From contig NZ_CP102246.1 of NCBI RefSeq assembly GCF_024599795.1, forward strand, positions 4,650,001 through 4,714,000: DNA of 64,000 nucleotides, written 5' to 3'. Below, one piece after another: positions 39,401 to 49,502 of the stretch; the first letter of the stretch is position 1; every line of letters starts with the position of its first letter. The position numbers were made by a program, and so were the translations under genes. The notes under the pieces are model-generated. The model searched no databases, was not told the origin of the DNA, and saw nothing but the letters and a program-made list of their open reading frames with translations. This DNA comes from Enterobacter cloacae complex sp. R_G8. GTDB lineage: Bacteria > Pseudomonadota > Gammaproteobacteria > Enterobacterales > Enterobacteriaceae.

Positions 39401-39801
39401 TCACCGAGCAGTTTATCAACTGGTCGCTGTCAGACTCCGTCACGCGTGTGGTGCTGACGGTACCGGCGCCATCAGATGCCAACAGTGAAGAGGTCACGCA
39501 GATCCTCTACACCGCCGCCGAACGCTGCACGCTGGTACTCGATAACCCGGCGCCGGAAGTGTTCCTGGTCGATCTCCAGCAGGGTATCCAGATTTTCGAA
39601 TTGCGTATTTACGCCGCCGAAATGGGGCACCGTATGCCATTGCGCCATGAGATCCACCAGCTGATTCTGGCTGGCTTCCGTGAGCACGGTATTGATATGC
39701 CGTTCCCACCGTTCCAGATGCGTCTGGAAAGCCTGGACGGACTTAAGACAGGAAAAACATTAACCTCTGCGGCGCGTAAACGCCCGGCGGGGAGTTTGTA
39801 A
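36478..39801 (+). CDS. mscM: Mechanosensitive channel MscM (YjeP)
   Basis: Encodes 1107 residues from a GTG start at 36478 behind AAGGA, exactly the E. coli length. Order: signal peptide (cleavage near AYAATA), a long periplasmic coiled-coil region rich in Gln and Leu (about 25-480), many transmembrane helices, and a C-terminal MscS domain (GFGMQEIFANFVSGLIILFE and the following beta domain). It is a miniconductance osmotic safety valve of the MscK/YjeP class. A longer frame reaching back into psd exists but is not supported. It probably belongs to the psd transcript. Confidence 0.95.
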   Translation: MRPIIVLLMAWCLSMGAYAATAPDAKQITQELEQAKAAKPAQPETVESLQSALNALEERKGSLERAQQYQQVIDNFPKLSQTLRTQLNNLRDEPRDVPAGMTSDALNQEILQVSSQLLEKSRLAQQEQERAREIADSLSQLPQQQTDARRQLNEVERRVGTQTGNTPQNQAQNLSLQAESARLKALVDELELAQLSANNRQELSRMRSELAQKQSEQLDAYLQALRNLLNSQRQREAERALESTELLAENSANLPAGIVDQFKVNRELSAALNQQAQRMDLVASQQRQATNQTLQVRQALNTLREQSQWLGSSNLLGEALRAQVSRLPEMPKPQQLDTEMAQLRVQRLHYEDLLNKQPQIRQIRQADGQPLTSEQNRILEAQLRTQRELLNSLLQGGDTLILELTKLKVSNSQLEDALKEVNEATHRYLFWTSDVRPLTFSWPIDIVQDLRRLISLDTFSQLGKASVMMLTSKETIFPLLGALILVGFSIYSRRHFTRFLERSSARVGKVTQDHFWLTLRTVFWSILVASPLPVLWMTLGYGLREAWPYPLAVAIGDGVTATVPLLWVVMICATFARPNGLFIAHFGWPRNRVARAMRYYLMSIGLIVPLIMALIMFDNLNDREFSGSLGRLCFMLICGALAIVTLSLKRAGIPLYLDKTGSGDNMFNRMLWNLLLCAPLIAMLAAAVGYLATSQALLARLETSVAIWFLLLVIYHVIRRGMLIQRRRLAFDRAKHRRAEILAQRARGEDEPNHVNSTEGTMDADEVELDLDAISTQSLRLVRSILMLIALLSVIFLWSEIHSAFGFLENISLWDVTSTVQGVESLEPITLGAVLIAILVLIITTQLVRNFPALLELALLQHLDLTPGTGYAITTITKYLILLFGGMVGFSMIGIEWSKLQWLVAALTFGLGFGMQEIFANFVSGLIILFEKPIRIGDTVTIRDLTGSITKINTRATTISDWDRKEIIVPNKAFITEQFINWSLSDSVTRVVLTVPAPSDANSEEVTQILYTAAERCTLVLDNPAPEVFLVDLQQGIQIFELRIYAAEMGHRMPLRHEIHQLILAGFREHGIDMPFPPFQMRLESLDGLKTGKTLTSAARKRPAGSL

Positions 39802-39811
39802 GCCAGTCCGC

Positions 39812-39837
39812 ACCCCCTCTCCCAGGGGAGAGGGGGT
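39812..39837. repeat. REP-type palindrome, CCCTCTCCC family
   Basis: ACCCCCTCTCC (39812-39822) pairs with GGAGAGGGGGT (39827-39837) between the convergent mscM and epmA. It shares its core with the copies at 15940, 16761 and 50548 and could also stop transcription from both sides. Confidence 0.7.
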
Positions 39838-39844
39838 ACTGCCG

Positions 39845-40822
39845 TCAGGCTCGATCGACGGTAAAAGCAATCACATCGCCCAGCTGTTCCGCGCCCAGCG
39901 CCAGCATCACCAGACGATCCACCCCCAACGCCACGCCGGAACAATCCGGCAGACCCGCTTTCAGGGCCTCCAGCAGGTTAGTATCAATAGGCTGCTGCGG
40001 CAGACCGCGCGCGGCGCGCTTGCGGTTATCCTGCTCAAAACGCTGCTGCTGTTCGCGGGCGTCGGTCAGTTCGTGGAAACCATTCGCCAGCTCAATGCCC
40101 TTGTAATAGACCTCAAAACGCTCCGCCACGCGGTGATCTTCAGTGCTGATCTGCGCCAGAGAAGCCTGGCTTGCCGGGAAGTGGTAGACGAAAGTGGGAC
40201 GATCTTTGCCAATCTGCGGTTCAACCCCAAAGGTGAAGAGCAGTTGCAGCAGCGTGTCGCGATCTTCTTCGGTATCTGCCACGTTGCTGAGATCCAGTTT
40301 TGCCGCCACTTCGCGCAGCTGGGTTTTATCCGCTGACAATGGATCAATTTCCAGATAACGCTGGAAAGCCTGCTGATAAGAGAGCGTTTCCGCTTCTGAG
40401 CAGTCCAGAACCTGCTGCAGCAGATCGTCCACCTCGTTCATCAGGCGGTACATATCGTAATGCGGACGGTACCACTCCAGCATGGTGAATTCCGGATTAT
40501 GGTGACGCCCCATCTCTTCATTGCGGAAGCTGCGGCACAGCTGATACACCGGGCCACACCCTGCCGCCAGCAGGCGTTTCATGTGGTATTCCGGGCTGGT
40601 CATCAGCCAGAGGTTCATGCCCTGTGAATGGCCGGGGCCAACAAAACGGGTTTCAAACGGTACCAGATGAATATCCGTTACCGTTGCCTGACTCATGCAC
40701 GGCGTTTCCACCTCAAGGACTCCGCGGTCAGCAAAGAAGCGGCGGATCTCCGCCATAATTGCAGCGCGTTTCAGCAGATTAGGGATGGATGCGCTCGGCT
40801 GCCAGGTGGCCGTTTCGCTCAT
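39845..40822 (-). CDS. epmA: Elongation factor P--(R)-beta-lysine ligase EpmA
   Basis: Encodes 325 residues resembling the catalytic core of class II lysyl-tRNA synthetase without the anticodon-binding domain. Motif 2 region [19 protein letters not shown] and motif 3 [16 protein letters not shown] are visible. EpmA attaches (R)-beta-lysine, made by EpmB, to Lys34 of EF-P. Both partners are encoded about 9 kb away in this window. The ATG at 40822 ([10 protein letters not shown]) gives the E. coli length. Confidence 0.96.
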   Translation of the reverse strand: MSETATWQPSASIPNLLKRAAIMAEIRRFFADRGVLEVETPCMSQATVTDIHLVPFETRFVGPGHSQGMNLWLMTSPEYHMKRLLAAGCGPVYQLCRSFRNEEMGRHHNPEFTMLEWYRPHYDMYRLMNEVDDLLQQVLDCSEAETLSYQQAFQRYLEIDPLSADKTQLREVAAKLDLSNVADTEEDRDTLLQLLFTFGVEPQIGKDRPTFVYHFPASQASLAQISTEDHRVAERFEVYYKGIELANGFHELTDAREQQQRFEQDNRKRAARGLPQQPIDTNLLEALKAGLPDCSGVALGVDRLVMLALGAEQLGDVIAFTVDRA

Positions 40823-41131
40823 GGGTAATTCTCCGATTTCAGACAAGGGCACGAAGTCTACTCGTTAGCACGCACAGAGACAAATTTTGCACAGTAAAAA
40901 TTGCATTTCATTTAGGGCAACTATCATGTGACGGAATTCATTATTCACGATGATAAATCACCGCACAGAACAGCAAAAAAATCGAACACGTCAAATTTCC
41001 CTGTCGTTCACGCGGTTATACTGTTTTACCCATAAAGGAGCAGTGGAAACGCTTTCGCAATCGTCCTTACGGACAGGTGGGCTACCTTTAGTTTATCGCG
41101 TTGCGAAATAACAAAAATCTGGAGGAATGTC
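40823..41131. promoter_or_regulatory. epmA/frdA intergenic region with frd promoter and FNR-like site
   Basis: A TCGAACACGTCAA site (40982-40994) corresponds in place and form to the E. coli frdA FNR site (TCGAT-N4-TCAA type). A -10 TATACT (41017-41022) follows, and GGAGGA precedes the GTG start of frdA. Anaerobic activation by FNR is inferred from this match and from knowledge of E. coli frd. No other gene is seen in these 309 bp. Confidence 0.65.
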
Positions 41132-42922
41132 GTGCAAACTTTTCAAGCCGATCTTGCCGTAATAGGCGCTGGCGGGGCTGGATTACGTGCTGCGATTGCT
41201 GCAGCACAGGCTAATCCCAACGCTAAAATCGCACTGATTTCAAAAGTCTATCCGATGCGCAGCCACACGGTTGCCGCAGAAGGAGGATCCGCCGCCGTTG
41301 CGCAGGATCATGACAGCTTCGAATACCATTTCCACGACACGGTTGCAGGGGGCGACTGGCTTTGCGAACAGGATGTCGTTGACTACTTTGTACACCACTG
41401 TCCAACGGAGATGACCCAGCTTGAACAGTGGGGATGCCCGTGGAGCCGCCGTCCGGACGGCAGTGTTAACGTTCGCCGCTTCGGCGGAATGAAAATCGAA
41501 CGCACCTGGTTTGCCGCCGATAAGACCGGCTTCCACATGCTGCATACCCTGTTCCAGACCTCCCTTCAGTTCCCACAAATTCAGCGCTTTGACGAACATT
41601 TTGTCCTCGATATTCTGGTCGATGACGGTCATGCGCGCGGTCTGGTGGCGATGAACATGATGGAAGGCACGCTCGTCCAGATCCGCGCTAACGCGGTGGT
41701 GATGGCAACGGGCGGTGCGGGCCGGGTTTACCGTTACAACACCAACGGCGGCATCGTCACCGGTGACGGTATGGGTATGGCGCTCAGCCACGGCGTGCCG
41801 CTGCGCGATATGGAATTCGTCCAGTATCACCCTACCGGCCTGCCAGGCTCCGGCATCCTGATGACGGAAGGCTGCCGCGGCGAAGGCGGTATTCTGGTCA
41901 ACAAGAACGGCTACCGTTATCTGCAGGATTACGGCATGGGCCCGGAAACCCCGCTCGGTGAGCCGAAAAACAAATACATGGAGCTCGGCCCGCGCGACAA
42001 AGTGTCTCAGGCCTTCTGGCATGAGTGGCGCAAAGGCAACACGATCGCTACGCCACGCGGCGATGTGGTCTACCTCGACCTGCGTCACCTCGGCGAGAAG
42101 AAACTGCTGGAACGTCTGCCGTTCATCTGCGAGCTGGCAAAAGCCTACGTGGGTGTCGACCCGGTGAAAGAGCCAATTCCGGTACGCCCCACAGCGCACT
42201 ACACCATGGGCGGGATTGAAACCGACCAGCAGTGTGAAACGCGCATCAAAGGGTTGTTCGCCGTCGGCGAGTGCTCCTCTGTCGGCCTGCACGGTGCCAA
42301 CCGTCTCGGGTCAAACTCGCTGGCTGAGCTGGTTGTCTTTGGCCGCATGGCGGGCGAACGCGCGATGGAGCGTGCCGCAACAACGGGCGAAGCCAACGGC
42401 GCAGCACTGGACGCGCAGGTCGCTGACGTCGAGAAACGACTGAAAGGCCTGGTCAACCAGGAAGGTAACGAAAACTGGTCGAAAATACGCGACGAAATGG
42501 GTATGTCGATGGAAGAAGGCTGCGGTATCTACCGTACGCCAGAGCTGATGCAGAAAACCGTCGATAAGCTGGCGGAACTGCAGGAGCGTTTCAAACGCGT
42601 GCGCATCACCGATACCTCCAGCGTATTCAACACCGACCTGCTTTATACCATCGAGCTCGGTCACGGCCTGAACGTCGCGGAATGCATGGCGCACTCCGCT
42701 CTGGCACGCAAAGAGTCACGCGGGGCGCATCAGCGTCTTGATGAGGGCTGTACCGAACGTGACGACGTCAATTTCCTGAAACACACCCTCGCCTGGCGCG
42801 ACGCGGATGGCACCACTCGTCTGGACTACAGCGACGTGAAGATCACAACGCTGCCACCGGCGAAGCGCGTTTACGGCGCAGAAGCAGAAGCCGCCGAAAA
42901 GAAGGAGAAGGCGAATGGCTGA
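41132..42922 (+). CDS. frdA: Fumarate reductase flavoprotein subunit
   Basis: Encodes 596 residues. The FAD dinucleotide-binding site is [18 protein letters not shown], and the histidine that covalently binds FAD lies in [13 protein letters not shown]. The active-site region [21 protein letters not shown] is intact. FrdA reduces fumarate to succinate in anaerobic respiration. The start is GTG at 41132 behind GGAGGA. It is a few residues shorter than E. coli FrdA (602) at the C-terminus and overlaps frdB by 8 nt. Confidence 0.97.
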   Translation: MQTFQADLAVIGAGGAGLRAAIAAAQANPNAKIALISKVYPMRSHTVAAEGGSAAVAQDHDSFEYHFHDTVAGGDWLCEQDVVDYFVHHCPTEMTQLEQWGCPWSRRPDGSVNVRRFGGMKIERTWFAADKTGFHMLHTLFQTSLQFPQIQRFDEHFVLDILVDDGHARGLVAMNMMEGTLVQIRANAVVMATGGAGRVYRYNTNGGIVTGDGMGMALSHGVPLRDMEFVQYHPTGLPGSGILMTEGCRGEGGILVNKNGYRYLQDYGMGPETPLGEPKNKYMELGPRDKVSQAFWHEWRKGNTIATPRGDVVYLDLRHLGEKKLLERLPFICELAKAYVGVDPVKEPIPVRPTAHYTMGGIETDQQCETRIKGLFAVGECSSVGLHGANRLGSNSLAELVVFGRMAGERAMERAATTGEANGAALDAQVADVEKRLKGLVNQEGNENWSKIRDEMGMSMEEGCGIYRTPELMQKTVDKLAELQERFKRVRITDTSSVFNTDLLYTIELGHGLNVAECMAHSALARKESRGAHQRLDEGCTERDDVNFLKHTLAWRDADGTTRLDYSDVKITTLPPAKRVYGAEAEAAEKKEKANG

Positions 42923-43649
42923 GATGCAAACCCTGAAAGTTGAAGTGGTGCGCTACAACCCGGAAGTGGACACCGCGCCGCACAGCGCTTTCTATGAAGT
43001 GCCCTATGACGAGCAAACCTCTCTGCTGGATGCGCTCGGCTATATCAAAGACAACCTGGCACCGGACCTGAGCTACCGCTGGTCCTGCCGCATGGCCATC
43101 TGCGGCTCCTGCGGCATGATGGTAAACAAGGTGCCGAAGCTGGCCTGTAAAACCTTCCTGCGTGATTACACCAAGGGGATCAAGGTTGAAGCGCTGGGCA
43201 ACTTCCCGATTGAGCGCGATCTGGTAGTCGATATGACCCACTTTATCGAAAGCCTGGAAGCCATTAAGCCGTACATCATTGGCAACCCGCGTACGCCGGA
43301 TCAGGGACCGAATACCCAGACGCCCGCCCAGATGGCGAAATACCATCAGTTCTCCGGGTGCATCAACTGCGGTCTTTGCTACGCCGCATGTCCACAATTT
43401 GGTCTGAACCCTGAGTTTATCGGCCCGGCGGCGATTACGCTGGCGCACCGCTACAACGAGGATAGCCGCGACCACGGTAAAAAAGAACGTATGCCGCAGC
43501 TTAACAGCCAGAACGGCGTCTGGAGCTGTACTTTTGTGGGCTACTGCTCCGAAGTCTGTCCGAAGCACGTCGACCCGGCCGCCGCTATTCAGCAGGGTAA
43601 AGTGGAAAGCTCGAAAGACTTTCTTATCGCCACCCTGAAACCACGCTAA
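42915..43649 (+). CDS. frdB: Fumarate reductase iron-sulfur subunit
   Basis: Encodes 244 residues. The [2Fe-2S] site is [21 protein letters not shown]. The [4Fe-4S] and [3Fe-4S] sites are in [12 protein letters not shown] and [17 protein letters not shown]. It passes electrons from menaquinol at FrdCD to FrdA. Its start overlaps the end of frdA, consistent with coupled translation in fixed stoichiometry. Confidence 0.97.
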   Translation: MAEMQTLKVEVVRYNPEVDTAPHSAFYEVPYDEQTSLLDALGYIKDNLAPDLSYRWSCRMAICGSCGMMVNKVPKLACKTFLRDYTKGIKVEALGNFPIERDLVVDMTHFIESLEAIKPYIIGNPRTPDQGPNTQTPAQMAKYHQFSGCINCGLCYAACPQFGLNPEFIGPAAITLAHRYNEDSRDHGKKERMPQLNSQNGVWSCTFVGYCSEVCPKHVDPAAAIQQGKVESSKDFLIATLKPR

Positions 43650-43659
43650 GGAGTGCATG

Positions 43660-44055
43660 ATGACGACTAAACGCAAAGCCTACGTGCGGCCGATGCCGTC
43701 CACCTGGTGGAAGAAACTGCCGTTTTATCGCTTCTATATGCTGCGTGAAGGCACTGCGGTGCCTGCGGTCTGGTTCAGCCTTGAACTGATGTATGGCGTC
43801 TTTGCCCTCAAACATGGCCCTGAAACCTGGGCCAGTTTTGTCGGGTTCCTGCAAAACCCCATCATCGTGATCCTGAACCTGATTGTGCTCGCGGCCGCCC
43901 TGCTTCATACCAAAACCTGGTTTGAACTGGCGCCAAAAGCGGCGAATATTATTGTAAAAGGCGAGAAAATGGGGCCGGAGCCGGTCATTAAAGGGCTTTG
44001 GGGAGTGACAGCCATTGTCACTGTGGTGATTCTGTTTGTCGCACTGTTCTGGTAA
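43660..44055 (+). CDS. frdC: Fumarate reductase membrane subunit C
   Basis: Encodes 131 residues with three hydrophobic helices, beginning [20 protein letters not shown]. It anchors FrdAB and helps form the quinone sites with FrdD. Two ATGs are adjacent (43657 and 43660). The second has the better distance from AAGGAG and gives the E. coli length, so I chose it. Confidence 0.95.
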   Translation: MTTKRKAYVRPMPSTWWKKLPFYRFYMLREGTAVPAVWFSLELMYGVFALKHGPETWASFVGFLQNPIIVILNLIVLAAALLHTKTWFELAPKAANIIVKGEKMGPEPVIKGLWGVTAIVTVVILFVALFW

Positions 44056-44065
44056 GGAGACACCT

Positions 44066-44425
44066 GTGATCAATCCAAATCCAAAACGTTCTGACGAGCC
44101 GGTTTTCTGGGGACTGTTTGGCGCAGGCGGCATGTGGAGTGCCATTATTGCGCCGGTCATTATCCTGCTGGTCGGCATTATGCTGCCGCTGGGGCTGTTC
44201 CCTGGCGACGCGCTGAGCTATGAGCGCGTCCTGGCCTTTGCAGGTAGCTTTATTGGCCGGGTATTCATCTTCCTGATGATTGTCCTGCCGCTGTGGTGCG
44301 GCCTGCACCGTATCCATCATGCGATGCATGATCTGAAGATCCACGTACCGAGCGGTAAATGGGTGTTCTACGGTCTGGCAACCATCCTGACCGTGGTAAC
44401 GCTGATTGCCGTGGTCACTATCTGA
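44066..44425 (+). CDS. frdD: Fumarate reductase membrane subunit D
   Basis: Encodes 119 residues with three transmembrane helices from a GTG start at 44066 behind AAGGAG ([19 protein letters not shown]). It completes the membrane anchor of fumarate reductase. It is followed by a terminator and then by the convergent ampR. In E. coli, which lacks ampR, the ampC promoter overlaps frdD. Confidence 0.96.
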   Translation: MINPNPKRSDEPVFWGLFGAGGMWSAIIAPVIILLVGIMLPLGLFPGDALSYERVLAFAGSFIGRVFIFLMIVLPLWCGLHRIHHAMHDLKIHVPSGKWVFYGLATILTVVTLIAVVTI

Positions 44426-44431
44426 TACACC

Positions 44432-44453
44432 AGGCCCGCCATCCGGCGGGCCT
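44432..44453. terminator. Bidirectional terminator between frdD and ampR
   Basis: AGGCCCGCC (44432-44440) pairs with GGCGGGCCT (44445-44453) over a 4-nt loop, followed by GTTATTT on the plus strand. It lies between convergent genes. Confidence 0.8.
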
Positions 44454-44454
44454 G

Positions 44455-45330
44455 TTATTTCTGCATCTTCCCCACCAGCCACTGAGCAAATTCACGCATT
44501 GCCGGGGTTTCCGCGCGTGACTGCAGCCGCGTTAGCCAGTAACTGCCAAGATCAATCTGCGTCGTAAACGGCTGCACAATGCGCTCGCTGTTCAGCAGAT
44601 GGGTAAACATATCGACAGGGGCGATAGCAATGCCTGTGCCGGCCTGTGCGGCCTCCAGCATAGTGACCGACGAATCAAACACCATCACCCGATGCGTGGG
44701 TGAAGGCGGGTTTTCTCCGGCGGCCTGCATCCAGGCGGTCCACTCGTCGCGCCGGTAAGAGCGCAGCAGGGTAAACTTCAGGATATCGGCAGGGGTGTGC
44801 AGCGCGGCTGCAATGTCCGGCGTGCAAAGTGGTGCCAGCGGCGCTGAACAGAGGAACGTCGCCTCCGTGCCGTGCCACGCTCCCCCGCCGTAGCGAATGG
44901 TGTAATCAAGCCCCTCCGCTGCCGGATCGACGCGATTGTTGTGGGTCGAAAGCTGAAGATCGATATGCGGATAACTGCGACGGAAATCATCCAGCTGTGA
45001 GAATAACACCCCAGTGGCAAAGGTCCCCACCACGCCAATTTTCAGCTTCTCCTGCGCCCGATGGTTAGCAAAGCGATCCAGCATGCCTGCGATACGATCG
45101 AAGGAGTCATTCAGCACCGGCAGCAGATTCTCGCCTTCGGTGGTCAACATCAACCCGCGCGAAACGCGGACAAACAGCTGGCAGTTAAGGTGTTGCTCCA
45201 GCGCCTTCACGTGCTGGCTAATCGCTGAATGGGTGACATTCAGTTCAATAGCGGCATGAGTAAAACTGAGGTGCCTGGCGGCGGCTTCGAACGCCCGAAG
45301 CGAATTAAGAGGAAGATAGCTGCGCGTCAT
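44455..45330 (-). CDS. ampR: LysR-type beta-lactamase regulator AmpR
   Basis: Encodes 291 residues, the usual AmpR length, with an N-terminal winged helix (FTHAAIELNVTHSAISQHVK) and a C-terminal effector domain. AmpR represses ampC when bound to UDP-MurNAc-pentapeptide and activates it when bound to anhydro-muropeptides released by beta-lactams. Residues whose change is known to alter induction are in the wild-type state: Ser35, Arg86, Gly102, Thr103, Asp135 and Tyr264. This predicts normal, inducible control. It diverges from ampC across a 133-bp promoter region. Confidence 0.96.
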   Translation of the reverse strand: MTRSYLPLNSLRAFEAAARHLSFTHAAIELNVTHSAISQHVKALEQHLNCQLFVRVSRGLMLTTEGENLLPVLNDSFDRIAGMLDRFANHRAQEKLKIGVVGTFATGVLFSQLDDFRRSYPHIDLQLSTHNNRVDPAAEGLDYTIRYGGGAWHGTEATFLCSAPLAPLCTPDIAAALHTPADILKFTLLRSYRRDEWTAWMQAAGENPPSPTHRVMVFDSSVTMLEAAQAGTGIAIAPVDMFTHLLNSERIVQPFTTQIDLGSYWLTRLQSRAETPAMREFAQWLVGKMQK

Positions 45331-46609
<1,279 letters not shown>

Positions 46610-46615
46610 AACATT

Positions 46616-46643
46616 GCCGGGTAGCGGCTTCCCCTTACCCGGC
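46616..46643. repeat. REP-like hairpin after ampC
   Basis: GCCGGGTA (46616-46623) pairs with TACCCGGC (46636-46643). There is no T-run, so this is more like a REP palindrome than a classic terminator. It resembles the element after yjeH at 54441. Confidence 0.6.
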
Positions 46644-46717
46644 GAAACACGCCGCACAATCTTCCGCAATTTCCCTGCTGTCATCTACACTTAACAAAAA
46701 ACAGTAAGGAAACTCCT

Positions 46718-47248
46718 ATGCGCATTCTGCCTGTTATCGCCGCGGTGACAGCCGCGTTTTTAGTGGTTGCCTGCAGCTCCCCTACCCCTCCTTCCGGCGT
46801 CACTGTTGTGAGCAATTTCGACGCCCAACGATTCCTTGGAACATGGTATGAAATTGCCCGCCTCGATCATCGGTTTGAGCGGGGGTTAGAGAAAGTCACC
46901 GCACATTACAGTTCGATGGACGACGGCGGTATTCAGGTGATCAATCGCGGATACAATCCGGATCGGCAGATGTGGCAACAGACGACGGGAAAAGCATACT
47001 TTACCGGCGACCCGCGACGGGCCGCACTAAAAGTCTCGTTCTTTGGCCCGTTCTATGGCGGATACAATGTCATCGCCCTCGACAGAGAGTACCGCCATGC
47101 GCTGGTCTGCGGGCCGGATCGCGACTATTTGTGGATACTCTCCCGCACGCCGACCATTTCGTCAGAGATGAAACAGCAGATGCTGGACGTTGCGACCCGG
47201 CAAGGGTTTGATGTGTCAAAACTCATTTGGGTAGAACAACCACATTAG
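46718..47248 (+). CDS. blc: Outer-membrane lipoprotein Blc (bacterial lipocalin)
   Basis: Encodes 176 residues: a lipoprotein signal with lipobox VVAC (Cys19), then a lipocalin barrel with the signature [16 protein letters not shown] and the later [19 protein letters not shown]. Blc binds fatty acids and lysophospholipids at the outer membrane and is stress-induced in E. coli. It follows AAGGAA, lies downstream of ampC, and overlaps the stop of the convergent gdx by a few bases. Its next-to-ampC position is conserved in Enterobacteriaceae. Confidence 0.95.
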   Translation: MRILPVIAAVTAAFLVVACSSPTPPSGVTVVSNFDAQRFLGTWYEIARLDHRFERGLEKVTAHYSSMDDGGIQVINRGYNPDRQMWQQTTGKAYFTGDPRRAALKVSFFGPFYGGYNVIALDREYRHALVCGPDRDYLWILSRTPTISSEMKQQMLDVATRQGFDVSKLIWVEQPH

Positions 47249-47562
47249 TGGGCGCTGAGTTTCAGCCCGATAATGCCGCACACAATCAGCGCGAGGCTGG
47301 CGATACGCGCCAGACTCGCCGACTCTCCCAGCAGCAAAATCCCGGTAATCGCCGCCCCCACCGCACCAATGCCCGTCCAGACAGCATAGGCCGTCCCCAC
47401 AGGTAACGAGCGCATCGCCCATGAGAGCAGGACGATACTCACGATCATCGCGGTAACGGTAATCACGCTGGGAGTCAGGCGGGTAAAGCCGTGGGTGTAC
47501 TTCAGACCAATTGCCCAGACCACTTCGAGCAGGCCGGCAATAAAAAGAATAATCCAGGACAT
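47245..47562 (-). CDS. gdx: Guanidinium exporter Gdx (SugE), SMR family
   Basis: Encodes 105 residues with four transmembrane helices. The essential membrane glutamate lies in [20 protein letters not shown] (Glu13), with the SMR signature [16 protein letters not shown]. Gdx exports guanidinium in exchange for protons and tolerates some quaternary ammonium compounds. A guanidine-II riboswitch sits in its leader, so substrate-dependent expression is expected. Confidence 0.95.
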   Translation of the reverse strand: MSWIILFIAGLLEVVWAIGLKYTHGFTRLTPSVITVTAMIVSIVLLSWAMRSLPVGTAYAVWTGIGAVGAAITGILLLGESASLARIASLALIVCGIIGLKLSAH

Positions 47563-47590
47563 ATCAGGCTCCTTAACTTAGCGGTAAGTT

Positions 47591-47635
47591 GGGGCCGTCC
47601 CCGGTGAACGAAACCCTTACGGGTCGTCCCGTAAG
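47591..47635 (-). promoter_or_regulatory. Guanidine-II (mini-ykkC) riboswitch upstream of gdx
   Basis: On the minus strand two GC hairpins carry ACGR loops: CTTACGGGACGACCCGTAAG (47616-47635, loop ACGA) and GGGGACGGCCCC (47591-47602, loop ACGG). They are joined by a short linker. This is the defining structure of the guanidine-II riboswitch, which binds one guanidinium per hairpin. A third small hairpin, AACTTA-CCGC-TAAGTT (47575-47590), ends next to the AAGGAG ribosome binding site and may be part of the expression platform. Confidence 0.92.
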
Positions 47636-47824
47636 GCAAAGATTAAGCGTCATATTTTGGTTAACGAACGATTTTTTTTCAATCCCTTTGTGCTGAACAT
47701 GTTAAGGCAAGAAATAGCCTCAGTATGGCGCGTAGTTCAGGCATTTATCACTCATCCGACTTCTCTATCATGATGTGCTTTCTGATGGCAGGAAGCCAAA
47801 CCACTAGCCGACTGCGAATCTATT

Positions 47825-48424
47825 ATGTTCAAAATTCTTTTGATTGACCGTTGTCACTTCACCCGCGCGGGGTTTGAAGCGTGGCTCAATCATTCCGGTT
47901 TGTTTCCTGGGCACTTCGTCGTGACCGGGCTGAATAATCTCATCCTCGCCAGAGAGCATATTCTGCAGTGGAAACCGTCGGTGGTTATCGCTGACCTGCA
48001 CGGCTTCATGCAGGATATTCACCATTTCCAGCAACTCTCTTCCCTGCTGAACGCCAGCGAAAACGTGCCGTTCATTTTGCTGCAGTCGGGTGAGGATAAA
48101 GAGATGGCAGGCTATCTGGCACAGTTCCCCATCTGGGCTTCGCTTAAAAAAAATGCCGAACTGGAGGCACTGGCAACGGTCATCAATGATGCGTTAACCA
48201 CTCGCGCGAGCGTGGAGATCCCCGCAGTGGCTACACCTCTGCTGACTCGCCAGGAGGAGAAGGTGTTGACGTTGTGGATGGATGGCGCCAGCAACCAGAA
48301 GATTGCCACTCATCTGAGCATTAATGGTAAAACGGTGTATACCTATAAGCGAAATATCCGCATGAAACTGCATATGGATACACGCTTTTCCCCGTTTTTA
48401 TCCCTGCAGGAATCAGAAAACTGA
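47825..48424 (+). CDS. ecnR: LuxR-type regulator EcnR/EntR-like
   Basis: Encodes 199 residues. A receiver-like N-terminus (MFKILLIDRCHFTRAGF) keeps Asp57 in VVIADLHG and lysines near 108-109, but has only one acidic residue at the usual pair (Asp8). A LuxR helix-turn-helix follows (about 138-183, LTRQEEKVLTLWMDGASNQK). An unlinked LuxR-type gene at this site was described beside the entericidin genes of Citrobacter freundii and Enterobacter (ecnR/entR), absent from E. coli K-12. Phosphorylation-independent action, as in RcsB partners, is plausible but inferred. No clear ribosome binding site precedes the ATG. Confidence 0.8.
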   Translation: MFKILLIDRCHFTRAGFEAWLNHSGLFPGHFVVTGLNNLILAREHILQWKPSVVIADLHGFMQDIHHFQQLSSLLNASENVPFILLQSGEDKEMAGYLAQFPIWASLKKNAELEALATVINDALTTRASVEIPAVATPLLTRQEEKVLTLWMDGASNQKIATHLSINGKTVYTYKRNIRMKLHMDTRFSPFLSLQESEN

Positions 48425-48458
48425 CGGTACGAAACCCGTACGGGTCCGTACCGTTTTT
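48424..48458. terminator. Bidirectional terminator between ecnR and ecnB
   Basis: ACGGTACG (48424-48431) pairs with CGTACCGT (48447-48454), enclosing a second inner palindrome (ACCCGTACGGGT) and followed by TTTT on the plus strand. It separates the convergent ecnR and ecnB. Confidence 0.8.
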
Positions 48459-48461
48459 AAA

Positions 48462-48608
48462 TTACTGCTGAGCTTTAGTTGCCGCACCTGAGATTGCACT
48501 ACCACCTTCAGAAATGTCCTGACCAACGCCACGCGTGGTATTACAGGCCGTTAAAACTGAAGAGAGTACCAGGACAGAAAAGATCGCTGCAATTGTCTTC
48601 TTAACCAT
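48462..48608 (-). CDS. ecnB: Entericidin B, small lipoprotein
   Basis: Encodes 48 residues: signal with lipobox LTAC followed by [14 protein letters not shown], an amphipathic helix, and ATKAQQ at the end, nearly as in E. coli EcnB. Entericidin B is described as a bacteriolytic lipoprotein induced in stationary phase, with entericidin A as antidote. Upstream on the minus strand is CTATACA, resembling a sigma-S -10, in line with known RpoS control. The ribosome binding site is AAGGAAG. Confidence 0.95.
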   Translation of the reverse strand: MVKKTIAAIFSVLVLSSVLTACNTTRGVGQDISEGGSAISGAATKAQQ

Positions 48609-48716
48609 AATATCTTCCTTTTATAGCCAGAGTTGTTTTGTGTATAGCAACTTAAGAATAGACAAGATCCCGTCAGTTGACGGAAAAGGAAGCATTTTTA
48701 GGAAAATTAGACGGGA

Positions 48717-48851
48717 TTAGCTGGCGGCGTGAGAAATGATATGACCGAGATCCTGGATATCCTCCCCCATTCCACGTGTGGTATTACAGCCGGAAAGCAA
48801 CGCGCTGGACAGCGCTAACAGAAGCAGAATTTTAATGGTACGTTTCATCAT
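48717..48851 (-). CDS. ecnA: Entericidin A, small lipoprotein antidote
   Basis: Encodes 44 residues: MMKRTIKILLLLALSSALL, lipobox LSGC, then NTTRGMGEDIQDLGHIISHA and AS at the end. It matches the entericidin A family, proposed antidote to entericidin B. It lies between efp and ecnB. A small hairpin (CCGTCAACTGACGG) downstream may end its transcript. Two adjacent ATGs (48851 and 48848) could serve as start. Confidence 0.93.
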   Translation of the reverse strand: MMKRTIKILLLLALSSALLSGCNTTRGMGEDIQDLGHIISHAAS

Positions 48852-48895
48852 CCCTGCCTGCAGAAATCAGGCGCAGCAACGCTGCGCCTTAACCA

Positions 48896-49462
48896 TTACT
48901 TCACGCGAGATACGTATTCGCCGGAGCGGGTATCCACTTTGATCACTTCGCCAGTCTGTACGAACAGTGGCACTTTAACCACGGCACCGGTAGACAGTTT
49001 CGCAGGCTTACCACCCGTACCGGCGGTGTCACCTTTCAGGCCCGGATCGGTTTCAACGATTTCCAGTTCAACGAAGTTCGGTGGGGTAACAGCGATAGGC
49101 TGGCCGTTCCACAGGGTCACGATGCACTCAGCCTGGTCCAGCAGCCATTTGTCGCTATCGCCAATGGCTTTAGCATCAGCAGACAGCTGTTCGAACGTTT
49201 CGTTATTCATGAAGTGCCAGAACTCACCGTCGTTGTACAGGTAAGTCAGGTTCATATCGACAACATCAGCGCCTTCAGCGGAGTCAGTAGACTTGAAGGT
49301 TTTTTCGACACGGGTACCGGTCAGCAGGCGGCGCAGCTTAACGCGTGCAAATGCCTGGCCTTTACCTGGTTTAACGAATTCGCTGGCTTCAACCGCATAC
49401 GGTTCGCCGTCCAACATGATTTTAAGACCAGCACGAAAATCGTTGCTATAGTACGTTGCCAT
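48896..49462 (-). CDS. efp: Translation elongation factor P
   Basis: Encodes 188 residues beginning [16 protein letters not shown]. The modified lysine is Lys34 in [11 protein letters not shown]. Three beta-barrel domains follow and the protein ends [12 protein letters not shown] relieves ribosome stalling at polyproline runs, such as the one in AmiB of this window. The frame is open further upstream, into the divergent epmB region, but the ATG at 49462 gives the conserved protein. It diverges from epmB, whose product makes the beta-lysine donor. Confidence 0.97.
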   Translation of the reverse strand: MATYYSNDFRAGLKIMLDGEPYAVEASEFVKPGKGQAFARVKLRRLLTGTRVEKTFKSTDSAEGADVVDMNLTYLYNDGEFWHFMNNETFEQLSADAKAIGDSDKWLLDQAECIVTLWNGQPIAVTPPNFVELEIVETDPGLKGDTAGTGGKPAKLSTGAVVKVPLFVQTGEVIKVDTRSGEYVSRVK

Positions 49463-49502
49463 AAGGCCCTCTAAATTTGTTAACTGGTAGCTTAGCCACA
49501 AA

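Noticed and set aside
41240..42292. 350-codon frame opposite frdA
   Set aside because: Antisense shadow of frdA with no supporting start signal.
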